Assembly (NCBI GenBank): GCA_040220855.1
Contig: JAVJVZ010000008.1
Location: forward strand, 1-64,000
DNA: 64,000 nt
Reading direction: 5' to 3'
DNA from: JACKNG01 sp040220855
GTDB taxonomy: Bacteria > Pseudomonadota > Gammaproteobacteria > Ga0077536
Under the pieces are notes generated by a model, which saw only the letters and a program-made list of their open reading frames with translations, was not told the DNA's origin and did not search any database. Within the stretch, counting starts at the first letter, position 1; each line of letters starts with the position of its first letter. The position numbers were made by a program, and so were the translations under genes. Shown in pieces: positions 54,587 through 63,069 of this stretch.

Positions 54587-57085
54587 ATGCTTCGCCGTCC
54601 CCACGTCCTGTTCGCGTCCTCCCTCGCCCTCGGTCCGTTCGCGCTGCTCGGCGCGGCCGCCGCACAGGCCGCCGAGGGCGCCGGCTTCGACGAGGAGATT
54701 CTCGTCGTCGCGCCGACACCGGCCGGCGGTAGCGGGCTCGCTGCCGACAAGTTGCCGTTCACCGTGCAGTCGGCCGACAGCGACGCGCTGCAGCGGGCCC
54801 AGGCTGTCGACCTCACCGATTTCCTTGCCACCCAGCTCGGCAGCGTCAACATCAACTCGGCGCAGAACAACCCGCTGCAGCCCGACGTGCAGTACCGCGG
54901 CTATGCCGCCTCGCCGTTGCTCGGGCTCTCGCAGGGCGTGGCCGTCTACCAGAACGGCGTGCGTATCAACGAGCCGCTCGGCGATGCGGTCAACTGGGAC
55001 CTGGTGCCGGAATCCGCGGTGCACAGCATCAGCCTGGTCGGCGGCAGCAACCCGCTGTTCGGCCTCAACGCGCTGGGCGGCGCGCTCGCTGTCGAGATGA
55101 AGAACGGTTTCAATTTCGAGGGGCACCAGGCCGAGATCGCCGGCGGTGCCTGGGAACGCATCACGACGAGTGTCGAGAGCGGCGGCAACAACGGCACTCT
55201 CGGCTACTACGTCAATGTCAGCTACTTCGAGGAAGACGGCTGGCGCGACTTGTCGGAATCCGACGCGCTGAACGTCTACGCCGCGGCGAGCTGGCGCGGC
55301 GCGCGCAGCGAACTCGACCTCGGCTTCCAGTACGGCGATACCGAGCTGACCGGCAACGGTGCGGCGCCGGTCGGACTGCTCGCGGTCGACCGCGATGCCA
55401 TCTTCACGGCGCCCGACATCACCGAAAACGAAATGGTGATGTTCAGCTTCGACGGGACGCACGACTTCGGCGAGCGCGTCAGCGCAAGCCTGACGGGCTT
55501 CTACCGCGACAATGAGACCGATTCCTTCAACGGCGACGGCTCGGAACTCGCCACCTGTGCGCTTGGCGGCAACACCTTCCTGGTCGAGGGCCTGGAGGAG
55601 GACGACCTCGCGGAACTGGGCCTCGACGACGACGACGTGTGCGACGATGACGCCTTCGGTGTCGCCGGCAATGCCGATCCGATCGGTGCGCTGGAGACCG
55701 CGCTCAATGCGCTCGCCGGCGGCGACGAGTTCAATCTCGACGACATCGAAGATGACGAGCTGTCCGGCACCGGCGTCCTCACCGATGCCGCGATCAACAA
55801 TATCTCCGACCGCGATCAGCAGAGTTACGGCACCGACCTGCAGCTGACCGTGACCGAGAACCTGTTCGAGCGCGGCAACCACTTCGTCGCCGGCTTCGCC
55901 TGGTTCAAGGGCAAGGCGCGCTTCCAGTCGGTGACCGAGCTGTCGAATATCGATGCCGTCACGCGCAGCACGGCAGGCCTCGGCGTCGGTACCTTCCTCG
56001 ACGAGGAAGCGACCAACGTCGCGACCTCGACCGAAACGTTGAGCCTCTACTTCATGGACGCGCTGGATGTCACCGAGCGCTTTACGTTCACGTTCGGTGG
56101 GCGCTACAACAATACCAGCGTGGTACTGCGCGATCGCTCCGGCGAACGCCCCGAGCTGAACGGCGATCACAGCTTCAGCCGCTTCAACCCGACCGTCGGC
56201 GGTACCTTCGACTTCACGCCGACCACCAACGGCTACGCGAGCTACAGCGAGTCCTCGCGTGCGCCGACGCCGATCGAACTCGCCTGCAACGAGGGCGTGT
56301 TCCGCGTGGCCCGCGCCTTCGCCATCGCCGACGGCGAGGATCCCGACGACATCGACTTCGAATGCCGCCTGCCCAATGCCTTCCTCGCCGATCCGCCGCT
56401 CGATGAAGTGGTGGCGAAAACGGTCGAGTTCGGCCTGCGTGGCAGCTTCATGGGCGTGCGTCACCGCCTCGGCTATTTCCGTACCGAGAACCGCGACGAC
56501 ATCATCTTCCAGACCACCGGCCGCGGGACCGGCCTGTTCGCCAACGTCGACGAGACACGCCGGGAAGGTTTCGAGTCGGCCTTCGTCGGTGCCTTCGGTC
56601 CGCTCGATTGGTCGATTGCCTACAGCTACGTGAAAGCGACCTTCGAGGACGACTTCATGGTGCTGAGCCCCAATCACCCGTTCGCCAACGACGACGGCGA
56701 GGTGCAGGTCAACGCCGGCGATCGCATCCCCGGCATTCCTGACCACCAGTTCAAGTTCAGCAGCGACTACACGCTGCCGTGGAACCTGCGCGTCGGCGTC
56801 GAAGTGATTTACAACTCGGGCCAGTACCTGCGCGGAGACGAGTCGAACCAGCTCGGTGAGATCGACGGTTACGCGGTCGTCAACCTGCGCGGCAGCTATC
56901 GTATCGACGAGCGCTTCGAGCTGTTCGCCCGCGTCACCAACCTGTTCGACAACGACTACGAGAATTTCGGTCTGCTCGGCGAATCGCCGGCCGAGATCCT
57001 GCCCGGGCTGGCCGACCAGAGCCCCGTGTTTCTCGGCGCCGGCGCGCCGCTCGCCGGCTGGGTGGGCCTGCGCGTGCGGTTGTGA
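54587..57085 (+). CDS. TonB-dependent outer-membrane receptor with acidic loop
   Basis: 832 residues from the ATG at 54587 (CGGGAG upstream). Signal peptide (LFASSLALGPFALLGAAAAQA), TonB-box-like EEILVVA, plug domain (YQNGVRINEPLGDAVNWDLV, then VGGSNPLFGLNALGGALAV) and a 22-strand barrel ending WVGLRVRL. An extracellular loop at about residues 330-390 is extremely Asp/Glu-rich (for example LGLDDDDVCDDDAFG), suggesting cation binding. Substrate unknown; context suggests a metal complex or PQQ-related cofactor for the PQQ/tungsten enzymes. Preceded by two palindromic operators. Confidence 0.9.
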   Translation: MLRRPHVLFASSLALGPFALLGAAAAQAAEGAGFDEEILVVAPTPAGGSGLAADKLPFTVQSADSDALQRAQAVDLTDFLATQLGSVNINSAQNNPLQPDVQYRGYAASPLLGLSQGVAVYQNGVRINEPLGDAVNWDLVPESAVHSISLVGGSNPLFGLNALGGALAVEMKNGFNFEGHQAEIAGGAWERITTSVESGGNNGTLGYYVNVSYFEEDGWRDLSESDALNVYAAASWRGARSELDLGFQYGDTELTGNGAAPVGLLAVDRDAIFTAPDITENEMVMFSFDGTHDFGERVSASLTGFYRDNETDSFNGDGSELATCALGGNTFLVEGLEEDDLAELGLDDDDVCDDDAFGVAGNADPIGALETALNALAGGDEFNLDDIEDDELSGTGVLTDAAINNISDRDQQSYGTDLQLTVTENLFERGNHFVAGFAWFKGKARFQSVTELSNIDAVTRSTAGLGVGTFLDEEATNVATSTETLSLYFMDALDVTERFTFTFGGRYNNTSVVLRDRSGERPELNGDHSFSRFNPTVGGTFDFTPTTNGYASYSESSRAPTPIELACNEGVFRVARAFAIADGEDPDDIDFECRLPNAFLADPPLDEVVAKTVEFGLRGSFMGVRHRLGYFRTENRDDIIFQTTGRGTGLFANVDETRREGFESAFVGAFGPLDWSIAYSYVKATFEDDFMVLSPNHPFANDDGEVQVNAGDRIPGIPDHQFKFSSDYTLPWNLRVGVEVIYNSGQYLRGDESNQLGEIDGYAVVNLRGSYRIDERFELFARVTNLFDNDYENFGLLGESPAEILPGLADQSPVFLGAGAPLAGWVGLRVRL

Positions 57086-57116
57086 CGCGGCACGCCGGCG
57101 CGTCGGTACGCGAACA

Positions 57117-57136
57117 CGGCGCCCTGCAGGGCGCCG
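57117..57136. terminator. Hairpin between convergent TonB receptor and propeller genes
   Basis: Perfect 20-bp palindrome (CGGCGCCCTG and its complement) in the 72-bp convergent gap. No T tract follows on either strand, so termination is plausible but not certain. Confidence 0.4.
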
Positions 57137-57157
57137 CGTCGGTCGGCAGGGGGGCGT

Positions 57158-58102
57158 TCAATCGTCGATGGCGACGCCCCAGGGGAACTTGCCGACCGGC
57201 ACCGTGGCAACGACGTCGTTTTTCTGCGTGTCGATGACCGATACCTGGTGGTCGACCCCATCGGTGGTGTAGAGGCGCTTGCCGTCGCGGCTCAGTGCCA
57301 GACCCCAAACGCGCTTGCCGACACCAATGGTCTCGAGCACTTCGAGGGAATCGCTGTCCAGCACGAAGATGCTGTTGGCGCGGCCGCCGGCGACGAACAG
57401 GCGCTTGCCGTCACGGCTCAGCAGCACGTCCTTGGGCTTGGCCTTGTCGTCGGCGAGCGGCATGCGGCCGAGGATGGTGCCGGTCTCCACATCGACCTTC
57501 TTGACTTCGCCGCTGATTTCGGAGGTGGCGTAGGCAATCTTGCCATCGGCGCTGAAGGTCGCCGCGCGCGGTCGCGCACCGACCAGGATGTTGGCCACGA
57601 TGGTGTGCTCGGGCACGGCAATGATGTGCAGCATGTTGGTCGACTCGCTGGTCACGATCACGCGTGATCCGTCCGGCGACACGGCGACGCCCTCGGGTTC
57701 GATGCCGACTTCGATCTCGGCGATCTTCTCGCCGGTCTTGGGGTTGTATACCGATGCCTTGGCGTCTTCCTCGTTGGAGATGTAGATGTTGCCGTTGGGA
57801 TGGACGTCGAAGGCCTCCGGATCGTCGCCGGACTCGAAGGTGCGCACGACCTCGAGGCTTTGCGGGTCGAGCACCGCGATGGCGTTGTCACCGCTGACGG
57901 CGACGTAGACTTCGCTGCCGTCGGGCGCGACACCGACCCCGCGCGGGCGTTTGCCCACCGGCACGGTCTTGATCACTTCGTTGCTGGACGCGTCGATGAC
58001 GCTGACCGTGTCGTCGTGTTCGTTGCTCACGAACACGCGGCCGGTGCCGGCCTGGCTGGCGCCGGCGACGAGGACGAGCAGGGCGATTAGAGCTGTACGC
58101 AT
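57158..58102 (-). CDS. Periplasmic YVTN beta-propeller, PQQ-catabolism-associated type
   Basis: 314 residues with a signal peptide (MRTALIALLVLVAGASQA) and about seven YVTN-type blades, e.g. VFVSNEHDDTVSVIDASSNE and VAVSGDNAIAVLDPQSLEVV, closing with VATVPVGKFPWGVAID. This matches the propellers encoded next to PQQ-dependent alcohol oxidation genes (the PQQ_ABC_repeats group). It does not bind PQQ itself as far as known. It is downstream of the binding-protein gene by 38 bp in the same leftward operon. The ATG at 58102 begins the signal peptide. Confidence 0.85.
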   Translation of the reverse strand: MRTALIALLVLVAGASQAGTGRVFVSNEHDDTVSVIDASSNEVIKTVPVGKRPRGVGVAPDGSEVYVAVSGDNAIAVLDPQSLEVVRTFESGDDPEAFDVHPNGNIYISNEEDAKASVYNPKTGEKIAEIEVGIEPEGVAVSPDGSRVIVTSESTNMLHIIAVPEHTIVANILVGARPRAATFSADGKIAYATSEISGEVKKVDVETGTILGRMPLADDKAKPKDVLLSRDGKRLFVAGGRANSIFVLDSDSLEVLETIGVGKRVWGLALSRDGKRLYTTDGVDHQVSVIDTQKNDVVATVPVGKFPWGVAIDD

Positions 58103-58140
58103 GAGTACTCCTGGCATTGGTTGGTCGTTGTTCGGATGCT

Positions 58141-58974
58141 TCAGCGTGGACAGGTCGCGCGACCGAGGCTGTCGAGGTTACCGCTGTCGACGACACCGCG
58201 CACCGGTGCCTCACCGACGATCGCATCGCTCTCGACGAGCAGCAGGGGCTGGCGCAGCTGGCCGGTCTCGCGGAAACTCATGTCGGCGCCTTTCTGGCCG
58301 TCGAAGGCGATGTCCCCGCGGATGTGTCCGAGCACTTGTGCGGGCGCTGCCGTGTTGGCGGTCACGATGCCGTTGGCAACCAGCTTGACGGCCGCCCAGC
58401 CGGCCCAGGCGCGATCGCTCATGGGCTGGCCCTGGCTCTCCTGGTAGCGGCGGTTGAGCTGCGCGGCGGCATACTTTTCGAATGTCGCGTGCCAGGCGCG
58501 TGCGGTCGCCCGCGAATCGGGATGTGCCTCGCGCCACTGGGCCTCGGCATCGGCACGCATGGCCGCGCTCGGCAGGGTATGCAGGAGATTGGGGATGCAC
58601 TGCATACGCACGCTGTCGTCATCGTTGCCGACGTTGAGGACCGCGGTGTCGGGCAGCGCCGCGGCGAGGGTGCGCAAGGCATCGGCAGGAACGGCTGCGA
58701 CGACCACCGCCGGTGCCGCCGCGTGCGCCCCCGCGGCATCGTTCACCGTGACGAGTTCGTACTGCCAGCCGAGAAAGCGTCCCTGCGCATTGGCCTCGTC
58801 GAGGCCCTGGCGCACGCCGCGCAATGCGTCACCATCGTCCTCGCCGACGAAGGCAACACGTACGGTGCGCGCGTCCGCGGCGGCGGCGCCAGCCGTCACG
58901 CACGGCGCGACGAGCAAGGCGATGACGAGCAAGGCACAGTGCGAGGCAGGGCAGCGGGCGGTCAGGATCGACAT
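58141..58974 (-). CDS. ABC-type periplasmic binding protein of PQQ-dependent alcohol oxidation systems
   Basis: 277 residues. Signal peptide (HCALLVIALLVAPCVTAGA), then a branched-chain amino acid-type binding fold: VRVAFVGEDDGDALRGVRQG near the start and WAGWAAVKLVANGIVT later, ending MSFRETGQLRQPLLLVE and LDSLGRATC. The C-terminal QLRQPLLL...LDSLG pattern is characteristic of the PQQ_ABC_bind group. The permease and ATPase genes of such systems are not in the window. First gene of the leftward pair; its start lies in the 385-bp gap shared with the tungsten enzyme operon. Confidence 0.8.
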   Translation of the reverse strand: MSILTARCPASHCALLVIALLVAPCVTAGAAAADARTVRVAFVGEDDGDALRGVRQGLDEANAQGRFLGWQYELVTVNDAAGAHAAAPAVVVAAVPADALRTLAAALPDTAVLNVGNDDDSVRMQCIPNLLHTLPSAAMRADAEAQWREAHPDSRATARAWHATFEKYAAAQLNRRYQESQGQPMSDRAWAGWAAVKLVANGIVTANTAAPAQVLGHIRGDIAFDGQKGADMSFRETGQLRQPLLLVESDAIVGEAPVRGVVDSGNLDSLGRATCPR

Positions 58975-59359
58975 GAAAGGTGTATTCCCCGGTTGTTGGG
59001 CCGCGTGGCGCGGCCCGCGTGCTGCACTGCACGCGGGCCTTCGAATGGCCGCCGTCGGCATGGTTGATGGACTCACCGCGGACCGTGACGTTCCCGCTGG
59101 CCATCATGCGCCGTCGGACTCTGGCGTTTCCCGGCGCATGCCGCTAGTCTGGGCGGGCGTCGTGCGGGCCCTGTGGGAGAGGCATTCTAGGGCAGCAGAC
59201 CCGCGATTGCCCGGGACACCAGGTCGCCGTGGGCGGGAAGAATTCCCGACCACGCGTGCCGGTTACCGGTGGTTGGCGGGCCGTTCGGCGCGTATCCAGT
59301 CATTAGCGGGCTCGGCCGGGCGATGCGGCCGGGCGCCGATGGGAGCGAGGAATCCGACG
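58975..59359. promoter_or_regulatory. 385-bp divergent regulatory region (PQQ-associated pair / AOR operon)
   Basis: No gene. It holds the perfect palindrome at 59234-59248. Near the left end are two overlapping, mutually exclusive GC-rich hairpins: stem 58998-59005 with 59009-59016, and an 11-bp stem 59012-59022 with 59029-59039. A purine-rich GGGAGCGAGG ribosome-binding site lies before the Fe-S subunit. An ATTCCCC half-site at 58984-58990 is close to the leftward gene. No convincing -35/-10 pair was found by eye. Confidence 0.5.
59234..59248. promoter_or_regulatory. Palindromic operator, copy 3 (AOR operon upstream region)
   Basis: CGGGAA-GAA-TTCCCG, perfect inverted repeat of the same form as the two copies before the TonB receptor, 111 bp upstream of the Fe-S subunit start and between two divergent operons. 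It links the AOR operon to the regulator at 53788. Confidence 0.6.
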
Positions 59360-59827
59360 ATGCTCAAAGCCCTGCAACTCGAGCCGGAGAAGTGCACCGG
59401 TTGCCTGCAATGCGAGATGGCCTGTTCCTACGAGAACGAGGGCCTGTTCAATCCTTCGAAATCGCGCATCAAGGTGTTCACTTTCCACGACGAGGGACGC
59501 TTCGCGCCGTATACCTGCTCGCAGTGCGCGGAAGCCTGGTGCATGCACGCCTGCCCGGTCGAGGCCATCGTGATCAACGAGGCTACCGGGGCCAAGGAGG
59601 TGCTAGAGGACATCTGCGTGGGGTGCAAGGTCTGCACCATTGCGTGCCCGTTCGGCACGGTCAACTACAACGCCGATACCGGCAAGGTCATCAAGTGCGA
59701 CCTGTGCGGCGGCGAGCCCGCCTGCGCCGAAGCCTGCCCGACCGCGGCCATCACCTACGTCGATGCCGAGCACACTGGGCTCGAGCGCATGCGCGCCCAC
59801 GCCGCGCAGACCATTCCGGCCAACTGA
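59360..59827 (+). CDS. aorA: Aldehyde oxidoreductase Fe-S subunit (AorA type)
   Basis: 155-residue ferredoxin-like electron-transfer subunit with sixteen cysteines in four clusters of four: CTGCLQCEMAC, CSQCAEAWCMHACP, CVGCKVCTIACP and CDLCGGEPACAEACP, predicting four [4Fe-4S] clusters. This is the architecture known for AorA of Aromatoleum aromaticum, which relays electrons between the tungsten and FAD subunits. The ATG at 59360 is preceded by GGGAGCGAGG. It is followed 25 bp later by the catalytic subunit. Confidence 0.9.
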   Translation: MLKALQLEPEKCTGCLQCEMACSYENEGLFNPSKSRIKVFTFHDEGRFAPYTCSQCAEAWCMHACPVEAIVINEATGAKEVLEDICVGCKVCTIACPFGTVNYNADTGKVIKCDLCGGEPACAEACPTAAITYVDAEHTGLERMRAHAAQTIPAN

Positions 59828-59852
59828 ACGTCCAGCACAGGGAGACAGTCAC

Positions 59853-61703
59853 ATGGCATGGCAACGCCGCATCCTGCGCGTCAACCTCGACGCCGGCACC
59901 TGCACCGAAGAGCCCCTCAACATGGAGTGGGCGATGCAATACATCGGCCAGCGCGGGCTCGCCACGCGCTATCTCGTCGAGGAAATCGATCCCAAGGTCG
60001 ACGCGCTCTCGCCGGGGAACAAGCTGATCATGGCCACCGGCCCGCTGACCGGTACCATGGCTTCCACCGGCGGCCGCTACTCGGTCATCACCAAGAGCCC
60101 GCTGACCGGCGCGGTGGCCTGTTCGAATTCCGGCGGTTTCATCGGCGCTGAACTCAAGCACGCCGGCTGGGACATGATCATCTTCGAGGGGCGCGCGCCG
60201 CGGCCGGTCTATCTCTACCTGGAGAACGACCATGCCGAGCTGTGCCCGGCCGACGACCTGTGGGGCACGTCGGTGTGGGAGACGGACGAGAAGCTGCACG
60301 CGAAGTACCAGGATCCGCTGATCCGTATCGCCTGTGTCGGCCGTGCGGCCGAGCAGGGCTGCCTGTACTCGGCGATCGTGAACGACCTGCACCGCGCCGC
60401 GGGACGCTCCGGCGTCGGCACCGTGATGGCCTCCAAGCACCTCAAGGCGGTGGTCGTGCGTGGCACCAAGGGCGTCGGTGGCGTGCGCGATGCCAAGGCC
60501 TTCCTAAAGGCCACCGCCGACGGCAAGCGCACCCTGGCGGAGAATGCGGTGACCGGTGAGGGTCTGCCCAAGATGGGCACACAGGTGCTCATGAACGTGA
60601 TCAACGAGGTCGGCGCGATGCCCACGCGCAACATGCGCGAAGTGCAGTTCGAGGGCGCGAGCCGGATCTCTGCCGAGGCCATGCACGAGCCTCGCGAGAG
60701 CGACGGCAAGCCCAACCTCGTCACCAACGCGGCGTGCTTCGGCTGCACCATCGCCTGCGGGCGCATCTCGACCATCGATCCGCAGCACTACACGATTCAG
60801 AACAAGCCGGAGTACATCCACGCCTCGGGCGGCCTCGAGTACGAGGCCGCGTGGGCGCTCGGCTCGGATACCGGGGTCGACGATCTCGACGCGCTGACCT
60901 ATGCCAACTTCCTGTGCAACGAGGACGGCATGGATCCGATCTCCTTCGGTGCCACGGTGGCCGCGGCGATGGAGCTCTACGACATCGGCGCCATCACCAC
61001 CGAGCACACCGGCGGGCTGGAGATGAAGTTCGGCTCGGCCGAGGCGCTCACGCGCGCTGCCGAAATGGTCGCAACGGGCGAAGGCTTCGGCAAGGATCTC
61101 GGCCTCGGCTCCAAGCGCCTGTGCGAGAAGTACGGGCACCCCGATCTCTCGATGACGGTCAAGGGCCAGGAGTTCCCGGCCTACGATCCACGCGGCATCC
61201 AGGGCATGGGACTGGCCTACGCAACCTCCAACCGTGGTGCCTGTCACCTGCGCGGCTACACGGTGTCGTCCGAGATCATGGGCGTGCCGGTCAAGACCGA
61301 TCCGCTCACTACCGAGGGCAAGCCCGAGCTCGTGAAGGCGTTCCAGGACGCTACCGCGGCGGTCGACTCGACCGGCCTGTGCGTGTTCACGACCTTCGCC
61401 TGGACGCTCGAGGACATCGCCCCGCAGCTCGATGCGGCCTGCGAGGGCGGCTGGACGTCGGAATCCATGCTCGCCGCCGGTGAGCGCATCTGGAATCTCG
61501 AACGCAAGTTCAATCTCGACGCCGGCCTGACCAAGGCCGACGACAATCTGCCCAAACGCCTGCTCAAGGACGCCGCCAAGACCGGCCCTGCCAAGGGCAT
61601 GGTCAACCGGCTCGACGAGATGCTGCCCGCCTACTACGCGCTGCGCGGCTGGAATACCGACGGCGTGCCGACACCGGAAACGCTCGCGCGCCTCGGCGTG
61701 TGA
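59853..61703 (+). CDS. aorB: Tungsten-containing aldehyde:ferredoxin-type oxidoreductase, catalytic subunit (AorB type)
   Basis: 616 residues; oxidises aldehydes to carboxylic acids at a W-bis-pyranopterin. N-terminal AOR domain with NKLIMATGPLTGTMASTGGR and KSPLTGAVACSNSGGFIGAE. The [4Fe-4S] ligands are in place: C295-x2-C298-x3-C302 and C510 (STGLCVFTTFAW). The acid in GGLEYEAAWALG and the histidine in RGACHLRGY correspond to residues near the metal in archaeal AOR. AGGGAGA lies before the ATG. Known relatives accept many aldehydes, so the substrate cannot be read from sequence. Confidence 0.93.
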   Translation: MAWQRRILRVNLDAGTCTEEPLNMEWAMQYIGQRGLATRYLVEEIDPKVDALSPGNKLIMATGPLTGTMASTGGRYSVITKSPLTGAVACSNSGGFIGAELKHAGWDMIIFEGRAPRPVYLYLENDHAELCPADDLWGTSVWETDEKLHAKYQDPLIRIACVGRAAEQGCLYSAIVNDLHRAAGRSGVGTVMASKHLKAVVVRGTKGVGGVRDAKAFLKATADGKRTLAENAVTGEGLPKMGTQVLMNVINEVGAMPTRNMREVQFEGASRISAEAMHEPRESDGKPNLVTNAACFGCTIACGRISTIDPQHYTIQNKPEYIHASGGLEYEAAWALGSDTGVDDLDALTYANFLCNEDGMDPISFGATVAAAMELYDIGAITTEHTGGLEMKFGSAEALTRAAEMVATGEGFGKDLGLGSKRLCEKYGHPDLSMTVKGQEFPAYDPRGIQGMGLAYATSNRGACHLRGYTVSSEIMGVPVKTDPLTTEGKPELVKAFQDATAAVDSTGLCVFTTFAWTLEDIAPQLDAACEGGWTSESMLAAGERIWNLERKFNLDAGLTKADDNLPKRLLKDAAKTGPAKGMVNRLDEMLPAYYALRGWNTDGVPTPETLARLGV

Positions 61704-61732
61704 GGTCCACGGGCAGGACGCGGGAGAGAACC

Positions 61733-63001
61733 ATGCAACACGTGATCATAGGCGCCGGGCCGTCCGGCGTCGTTGCGGCGGAAACGCTGCGCAAGCTGCA
61801 ACCCGACGCCGCCGTAACGCTGATCGGCGACGAGCCGGAGCCGCCGTACTCGCGCATGGCGATCCCCTATCTCCTGATCAAGCAGATCGAGGAGCAGGGG
61901 ACCTGGCTGCGCAAGACCGCTGGCCACTACGACGGGCGGCGGATCGACGTCGTGCGTGGTCGCGTCACCGCGCTCGACCGCGCGGCGCGGCGCCTTACCC
62001 TCGCCGATGGGGCCGGTATGGCCTACGACAAGCTGCTCGTCGCGACGGGCTCGCGGCCGGTCGCGCCCCCCATCCCCGGCATGGATCTCGACGGTGTGAC
62101 GTCGTGCTGGACGCTCGCCGATGCGCGGCGCATCGCCGCCACCGCGCGCCCCGGCGCGCGCGTGGTGCTGATGGGGGCGGGCTTCATCGGCTGCATCATC
62201 CTCGAGGCGCTGGCGCGCAGCGGCGCGGCGCTCACGGTGGTCGAAATGGGCGACCGCATGGTGCCGCGCATGATGAACGACATCGCCGGCGGCATGATCA
62301 AGGACTGGTGCGAGCAGCGCGGGGTGACCGTGCACACCTCGATGCGCGTCACCGCCATCGAGCGCGACGGCGCTGCGCTGCGTGTTGCGCTCGAGGATGG
62401 CAGCACGGTGGCGGCCGATCTCGTGGTCTCGGCGACCGGCGTGCGACCGAACATCGAGCTGGTCGGCGACAGCGGTATCGCGACCGACCATGGCATTCTC
62501 GTCGATCGCCACATGCGCACCAACGACGAACACGTCTACGCGGCCGGCGACGTCGCCCAGGGTATCGACTTCTCCACCGGTGAATACTCGGTGCAGGCGA
62601 TCCAGCCGACCGCGGTCGACCACGGCCAGCTCGCCGCGCGCAACATGGCCGGTCTCGGTGGTGCGCAGCATCGTGGCTGCGTCAACATGAACGTGCTCGA
62701 CACGCTGGGACTGATTTCTAGTTCGTTCGGGCTGTGGATGGGGGCCGACGGTGGCGATTCCGCGGAGTTGCTGAACCGCGACCGCTTCCGCTACCTCAAC
62801 CTGCAGTTCGCCGATGACGTACTGGTCGGCGCCACCAGCCTCGGCCTCACCGAGCACGTCGGCGTGCTGCGCGGGCTGATTCAGAGTCGCACCCGTCTCG
62901 GGGTCTGGAAGGGGCGCCTGGTCAAGGATCCGATGCGCCTGATGGAAGCCTACCTGGCATCGACGCAGGCGATCGGCTTCAATGCTGCCGTGATGGCCTG
63001 A
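61733..63001 (+). CDS. aorC: FAD/NAD(P)-binding subunit of aldehyde oxidoreductase (AorC type)
   Basis: 422 residues, pyridine nucleotide-disulfide oxidoreductase fold. FAD site VIIGAGPSGVVAAETLR, NAD site VVLMGAGFIGCIILEAL, second FAD motif VYAAGDVAQG; there is no redox-active CxxxxC. In Aromatoleum this third subunit passes electrons to NAD+, and the order here (Fe-S, W, FAD) is the same. CGGGAGAG precedes the ATG. Generic NADH oxidase or nitrite reductase-like annotations are likely but the operon makes AorC the better call. Confidence 0.88.
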   Translation: MQHVIIGAGPSGVVAAETLRKLQPDAAVTLIGDEPEPPYSRMAIPYLLIKQIEEQGTWLRKTAGHYDGRRIDVVRGRVTALDRAARRLTLADGAGMAYDKLLVATGSRPVAPPIPGMDLDGVTSCWTLADARRIAATARPGARVVLMGAGFIGCIILEALARSGAALTVVEMGDRMVPRMMNDIAGGMIKDWCEQRGVTVHTSMRVTAIERDGAALRVALEDGSTVAADLVVSATGVRPNIELVGDSGIATDHGILVDRHMRTNDEHVYAAGDVAQGIDFSTGEYSVQAIQPTAVDHGQLAARNMAGLGGAQHRGCVNMNVLDTLGLISSSFGLWMGADGGDSAELLNRDRFRYLNLQFADDVLVGATSLGLTEHVGVLRGLIQSRTRLGVWKGRLVKDPMRLMEAYLASTQAIGFNAAVMA

Positions 63002-63069
63002 ACGCGCAGCGGCCCCGCGTGTCGCCGCCCGGCAGCGCCAGGCGGCCTGCACCCGGGCGCGCCGGCAGC

